A DNA stretch of 45,045 bases. Origin: an uncultured Lachnospiraceae bacterium (GTDB lineage Bacteria > Bacillota > Clostridia > Lachnospirales > Lachnospiraceae). The stretch spans positions 1 through 45,045 of the forward strand of contig CAJUNP010000026.1 of the NCBI GenBank assembly GCA_910587935.1, read 5' to 3'. The notes under the pieces were generated by a model. That model searched no databases. It was not told where the DNA came from and saw only the letters and a list, made by a program, of their open reading frames with translations. The position numbers and the translations under genes were made by a program. Each line of letters opens with the position of its first letter. The first letter of the stretch is position 1. Positions 42,222 to 45,045 of the stretch are shown here, piece by piece.

Positions 42222-43043
42222 TCAAAAACGTAATATACTTTCCGTTACCAGCTTCTGAAAAAGAGGCGCCGCTTTATCTGCCGCCTCCTGCACCTCCGTA
42301 TGGGTCAGGGGATTCTCATTCAGCCCCGCTGCCAGATTGCTGATGCAGGATATTGCGCACACTTTCATGCCCATATGATTGGCGGTAATCGCCTCCACAG
42401 CGGTGCTCATTCCCACAGCATCGGCTCCAAGAGCTTTAAGCAGACGGATTTCCGCCGGAGATTCATAGGAAGGGCCGGTAAGCTGCGCGTAAACTCCTTC
42501 CTTTATAGGAATCCGGAATTCTTCCGCCACGCTTTCTATTATTTTCCGTAAAGAACGGTCATAGATTTCACTCATATCAGGAAAACGCGGCCCAAACTCT
42601 TCCGCGTTCGACCCGACCAGCGGATTAGGCACAAAGCAGGCAATGTGGTCCGTCAGCAGCATAAAATCTCCCGCCTTCATCCCGCTTTGGATTCCGCCCG
42701 CCGCATTCGTCAAAAACAAGGTCTTAACGCCCATAAGATACATCAGCCGCACAGGCAGAACTACATCCGAAACGACATACCCCTCATAATAATGGACGCG
42801 TCCCTTCATACACACAACAGGCTTGTCCCGTAAATAACCAAAAATAAATTTTCCGGCGTGTCCTGCGACTGTGGAAACCGGAAAATCTTCAATTTCACCG
42901 TATGAAATCTCAGCCTCCACCTGAATATTGTCCGCAAAGCCTCCAAGACCCGAACCAAGGACAATTCCAACCGCTGGCTGAAAATCTGTTTTTTGCCTGA
43001 TTACATCAAAACACCTTTTTACTTTTTCGTAGACCAAATTCAT
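42222..43043 (-). CDS. punA: Purine nucleoside phosphorylase (trimeric type)
   Basis: Phosphorolyses guanosine and inosine to the base and ribose 1-phosphate. The 273-residue protein has class II trimeric PNP motifs: VGIVLGSGLGGFAD (about 21-34), VAGHAGKFIFG, GRVHYYEGY, LFLTNAAGGIQSGM, YAQLTGPSYESPAEIRLL and GADAVGMSTAVEAITANHMG. The start at 43043 has GGGGG just upstream; the frame is open to 43085. It is the first gene of the operon with cdd and the NCS2 permease, and its product supplies free bases. Confidence 0.93.
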   Translation of the reverse strand: MNLVYEKVKRCFDVIRQKTDFQPAVGIVLGSGLGGFADNIQVEAEISYGEIEDFPVSTVAGHAGKFIFGYLRDKPVVCMKGRVHYYEGYVVSDVVLPVRLMYLMGVKTLFLTNAAGGIQSGMKAGDFMLLTDHIACFVPNPLVGSNAEEFGPRFPDMSEIYDRSLRKIIESVAEEFRIPIKEGVYAQLTGPSYESPAEIRLLKALGADAVGMSTAVEAITANHMGMKVCAISCISNLAAGLNENPLTHTEVQEAADKAAPLFQKLVTESILRF

Positions 43044-43066
43044 AATGCCCCCATAAATCCGCTTAG

Positions 43067-43094
43067 AAAATACGTTCAAAAACAAAAATACGTT
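43067..43094 (-). repeat. Direct repeat in the punA leader
   Basis: AACGTATTTT occurs twice, 18 bases apart, between the likely promoter (TACAAT, minus strand) and the punA start. It could be a regulator site; no known purine-repressor motif is matched. Confidence 0.3.
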
Positions 43095-43689
43095 TTTATT
43101 GTACTATACATTTTTGAATTTGACCAGTAGAAAAAATAAAAGATTGTACTAATTAATTTTCTCCCTTTTCGGAACAATGTTCCTGATGCATAAATTTTGA
43201 AATATAAAGTATATTTCTACACAGATTACATAATCTTCAACAATCTAACAGTTTTATAAACAGGAAATTTATAGCAAGTGAGTTTGCCCTTACGTTTTCC
43301 CTCATGTTATATCCTTTTCTCTCCTGTTACGAACTCTCATAAGGGCAAAAATAAGAGAAAGAAAAACCTGTAACAAATTAAAACACAATATAGACAGACA
43401 TGAAGAATTGATTGAAATGCTTTCACAATATTTTAGGGAAAGGGTTGCAGACTACTCCCTGCTCGTAATGCGCCTTAAATGCCCTTGCTATTGATGAGCC
43501 AGAAGAATCAATTAAAATATAATGTTATACCGCTTGTTATGCGACTGTGTACATCAATGGCCGACTTGTATTCACCATATGAAATGGCATAGAAGTCGAA
43601 ACAAAGATTTAAAATTAAGCAAAACAGGAAAGGTATTTCTCCATTTATGTGTTATTCTATATACGTAGCTACAAAACCATAAAAAGGGG
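43095..43689. other. AT-rich region with degraded coding remnants
   Basis: No intact gene is seen in about 600 bases. It holds an inverted repeat (TTTGCCCTTA at 43283-43292 and TAAGGGCAAA at 43340-43349), a short GGAAC-AAT-GTTCC palindrome at 43171-43183, and broken coding fragments from about 43384 onward. Base composition is clearly more AT-rich than the operons to the left, which suggests foreign origin or decay. Confidence 0.5.
43384..43582 (+). pseudogene. Frameshifted relic of a small gene
   Basis: Three fragments in different frames read in plausible protein order: RHEELIEMLSQYFRERVADY with VMRL (to about 43470), LNALAIDEPEESIK (about 43470-43513) and ATVYINGRLVFTI (about 43541-43582). 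No frame is open throughout. They probably derive from one short protein with several indels; I do not recognise the family. Confidence 0.4.
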
Positions 43690-44994
43690 GTGAAATTAAT
43701 CGATTACCGAAAAAGCATGCAGGAGAGCCTCGATTATATTGAGGATAATTTGAAGGCTCCTATCACTGCCACGGAGCTTTGCGAGCAGGCAGGTTATTCG
43801 TTGTTCCATTATTACAGGCTGTTCCAATCAGCCGTTGGAATATCAGTGATGCAATATATTCTTCGGCGCAGGCTTATTCATGCGATTTATGAAATTCGTT
43901 GCGGCTGCAAAAGAATTGATGTGATAATGGAATATGGTTTTGATACCTATGCTGGATTCTACAAAGCTTTTCGGCGCGAATTCGATTGCACTCCCTCCAC
44001 CTATATAAAAAAAGGGCGGGCTAAACGCCCTTACAAACCGAACTTGTATAAGGAGGACTACATGGTATCTCATAAGAAAGCTTTGGATGTTCTGAAGCAC
44101 TGGAAATTAGAAAATGAATCAATCTCTGACGTCTACCACGATAGCAATGGAGAAAAAAATAACAGAGCCTTTTATGTCGGCAAAAATTTTATCCTGAAGT
44201 TCTCTAAAAATTATGATGAAGTCAAAAACGCAATCGCGCTTTGTAATGCAATAAAAGGCGCTGGCGTGTGTATATCTTCCCCGATCGAAACAACGGATGG
44301 GCGGGCATGCGTACAGGACGGCGAACTGTTTTTCTATGTAACTCGACGAATCTCCGGCACACAAATGATTGCCCATGATTTTTATGAAGGAGATTATGTC
44401 GCAAAAGCAAGATTTGTTGGTGAAATCATTGGGCAACTGCATCTCATTCTTTGTCAGGCTGAAACATCGGTGAATGACGTAAATCTGTATGAATCCGTAA
44501 AGAATTGGGCACTGCCGAAATCAAAAAATATTTTGTCACTTTCGGAGTCATTTTGCCGAGGTTATTTGAATGAATTTGGAAAACTGTATGACAAGCTGCC
44601 CAAACAAATCATCCATCGTGATCCGAATCCCTCAAACATTATCGTGTCGCAGGACGAATGGGGCTTTATTGACTTTGAACTGTCGGAGAAAAACCTGCGT
44701 ATTTATGATCCCTGCTATGCGGCTGTGGCAATTTTGAGTGAGAGCTTTGATGAAAAAGATCAAGCTAAGTTATCAAAGTGGCTGGAAATTTACCGAAATA
44801 TTCTTTGGGGTTATGACAGTGTAGTAAAGCTTACCAATGAGGAATGTGCTGCACTTCCTTATGTGGTCATGGCAGATCAGCTAGTTAGCACAGCGTGGTT
44901 TTCAGAGCAGGACAAATATACGGAACTTTTTGAGACAAATAAGCGCATGACCCAATGGCTTATCACTATTTTTGATGAATTAAAGTTTAACTAG
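43690..44994 (+). CDS. AraC-type HTH fused to an aminoglycoside-phosphotransferase-like kinase domain
   Basis: A 434-residue two-part protein. Residues about 1-115 are an AraC DNA-binding domain with both helix-turn-helix units (ATELCEQAGYSLFHYYRLFQ; VIMEYGFDTYAGFYKAFRRE). Residues about 130-434 resemble the APH/choline-kinase fold: FILKFSKNY for the ATP Lys, catalytic loop IIHRDPNPSNIIV (Asp and Asn in place) and metal-binding Asp in GFIDFELSE. The kinase core looks intact, so it may phosphorylate a small molecule and sense it. The start is unsure: GTG 43690 directly abuts AAAAAGGGG, while ATC at 43699 (giving DYRKSMQES) is 8 bases from the GGGGG run. It follows a decayed AT-rich region. Confidence 0.8.
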   Translation: MKLIDYRKSMQESLDYIEDNLKAPITATELCEQAGYSLFHYYRLFQSAVGISVMQYILRRRLIHAIYEIRCGCKRIDVIMEYGFDTYAGFYKAFRREFDCTPSTYIKKGRAKRPYKPNLYKEDYMVSHKKALDVLKHWKLENESISDVYHDSNGEKNNRAFYVGKNFILKFSKNYDEVKNAIALCNAIKGAGVCISSPIETTDGRACVQDGELFFYVTRRISGTQMIAHDFYEGDYVAKARFVGEIIGQLHLILCQAETSVNDVNLYESVKNWALPKSKNILSLSESFCRGYLNEFGKLYDKLPKQIIHRDPNPSNIIVSQDEWGFIDFELSEKNLRIYDPCYAAVAILSESFDEKDQAKLSKWLEIYRNILWGYDSVVKLTNEECAALPYVVMADQLVSTAWFSEQDKYTELFETNKRMTQWLITIFDELKFN

Positions 44995-45045
44995 GGAAAC
45001 GCTGATTAATTAGCCTTACACTCAGCATTATCCCAGTTTGCTAAA
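44995..45045. other. Downstream of the AraC-kinase gene
   Basis: Fifty-one bases to the window end. No terminator hairpin with a T-tract or gene start is visible. Confidence 0.4.

Noticed and set aside
43171..43183. GGAAC-AAT-GTTCC palindrome as a LexA/DinR box
   Set aside because: The Gram-positive LexA site has four bases between GAAC and GTTC; here there are three, and no SOS gene follows.
44995..45045. Insertion-sequence end suggested by GGGAAACGCTGATTAAT
   Set aside because: Only one end is visible, with no transposase, matching inverted repeat or target duplication in the window.

Overview
The window looks like chromosomal DNA of a spore-forming, strictly anaerobic Firmicute, most likely a gut Lachnospiraceae (class Clostridia). 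I base this on the cotJABC spore-coat operon, a GerA/SpoVAF-type germination protein, an [FeFe]-hydrogenase, an oxygen-sensitive nrdDG ribonucleotide reductase, FeoAB ferrous-iron uptake, DUF1292 and DUF5662 proteins, and strong AGGAGG-type ribosome binding sites. No rRNA, tRNA, CRISPR array, intact prophage or intact IS was seen. Identifications rest on motifs read by eye; no database search was possible.

Layout: (1) 1-2.2 kb: 3' part of aroC, overlapping convergently with a lactonase-family beta-propeller gene. (2) 2.2-6.7 kb: XRE-cupin regulator plus potABCD polyamine ABC transporter, with a promoter, a candidate operator and a terminator. (3) 6.7-10.7 kb, minus strand: a GlgX-like GH13 protein whose catalytic motifs have degenerated, a DUF5662 protein, a small protein with 17 cysteines, and a cytoplasmic GH18 chitinase. 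(4) 10.7-16.3 kb: DUF1292 protein, a UvrD-like helicase that seems to start at a rare ATT/ATC codon, and an [FeFe]-hydrogenase followed by gltX. (5) 16.2-19.8 kb: feoAB with a Fur-type box, then divergent cotJABC behind a mother-cell-sigma-like promoter. (6) 19.9-26.3 kb: a zinc-ribbon membrane protein, then an RND/MMPL transporter with a frameshifted lipoprotein partner and a divergent TetR regulator with two matching operators.

(7) 26.4-29.8 kb: a secreted chitinase of about 1,114 aa with two GH18 domains and two chitin-binding modules. (8) 30-35.9 kb: degV, a GerA/SpoVAF-type gene whose putative sigma-G promoter lies in the terminator of the upstream operon, dut, nrdG and nrdD, with a promoter and two NrdR-like boxes. 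(9) 36-40.2 kb: WYL regulator, YjjG-like HAD phosphatase, small membrane protein, RNase HI, and a membrane-anchored MutS-like ATPase. (10) 40.2-43.1 kb: purine nucleoside phosphorylase, cytidine deaminase and NCS2 purine permease. (11) 43.1-45 kb: a more AT-rich, gene-poor stretch with decayed coding remnants, then an AraC HTH-phosphotransferase fusion.

Functional themes: polyamine and iron import, chitin degradation outside and inside the cell, fermentative hydrogen metabolism, anaerobic dNTP supply (nrdDG with dut), nucleoside salvage, and sporulation/germination. The least-described items are the degenerate GH13 operon with its cysteine-rich neighbour, the membrane MutS-like protein, the rare start codon of the helicase, and the AraC-kinase fusion.
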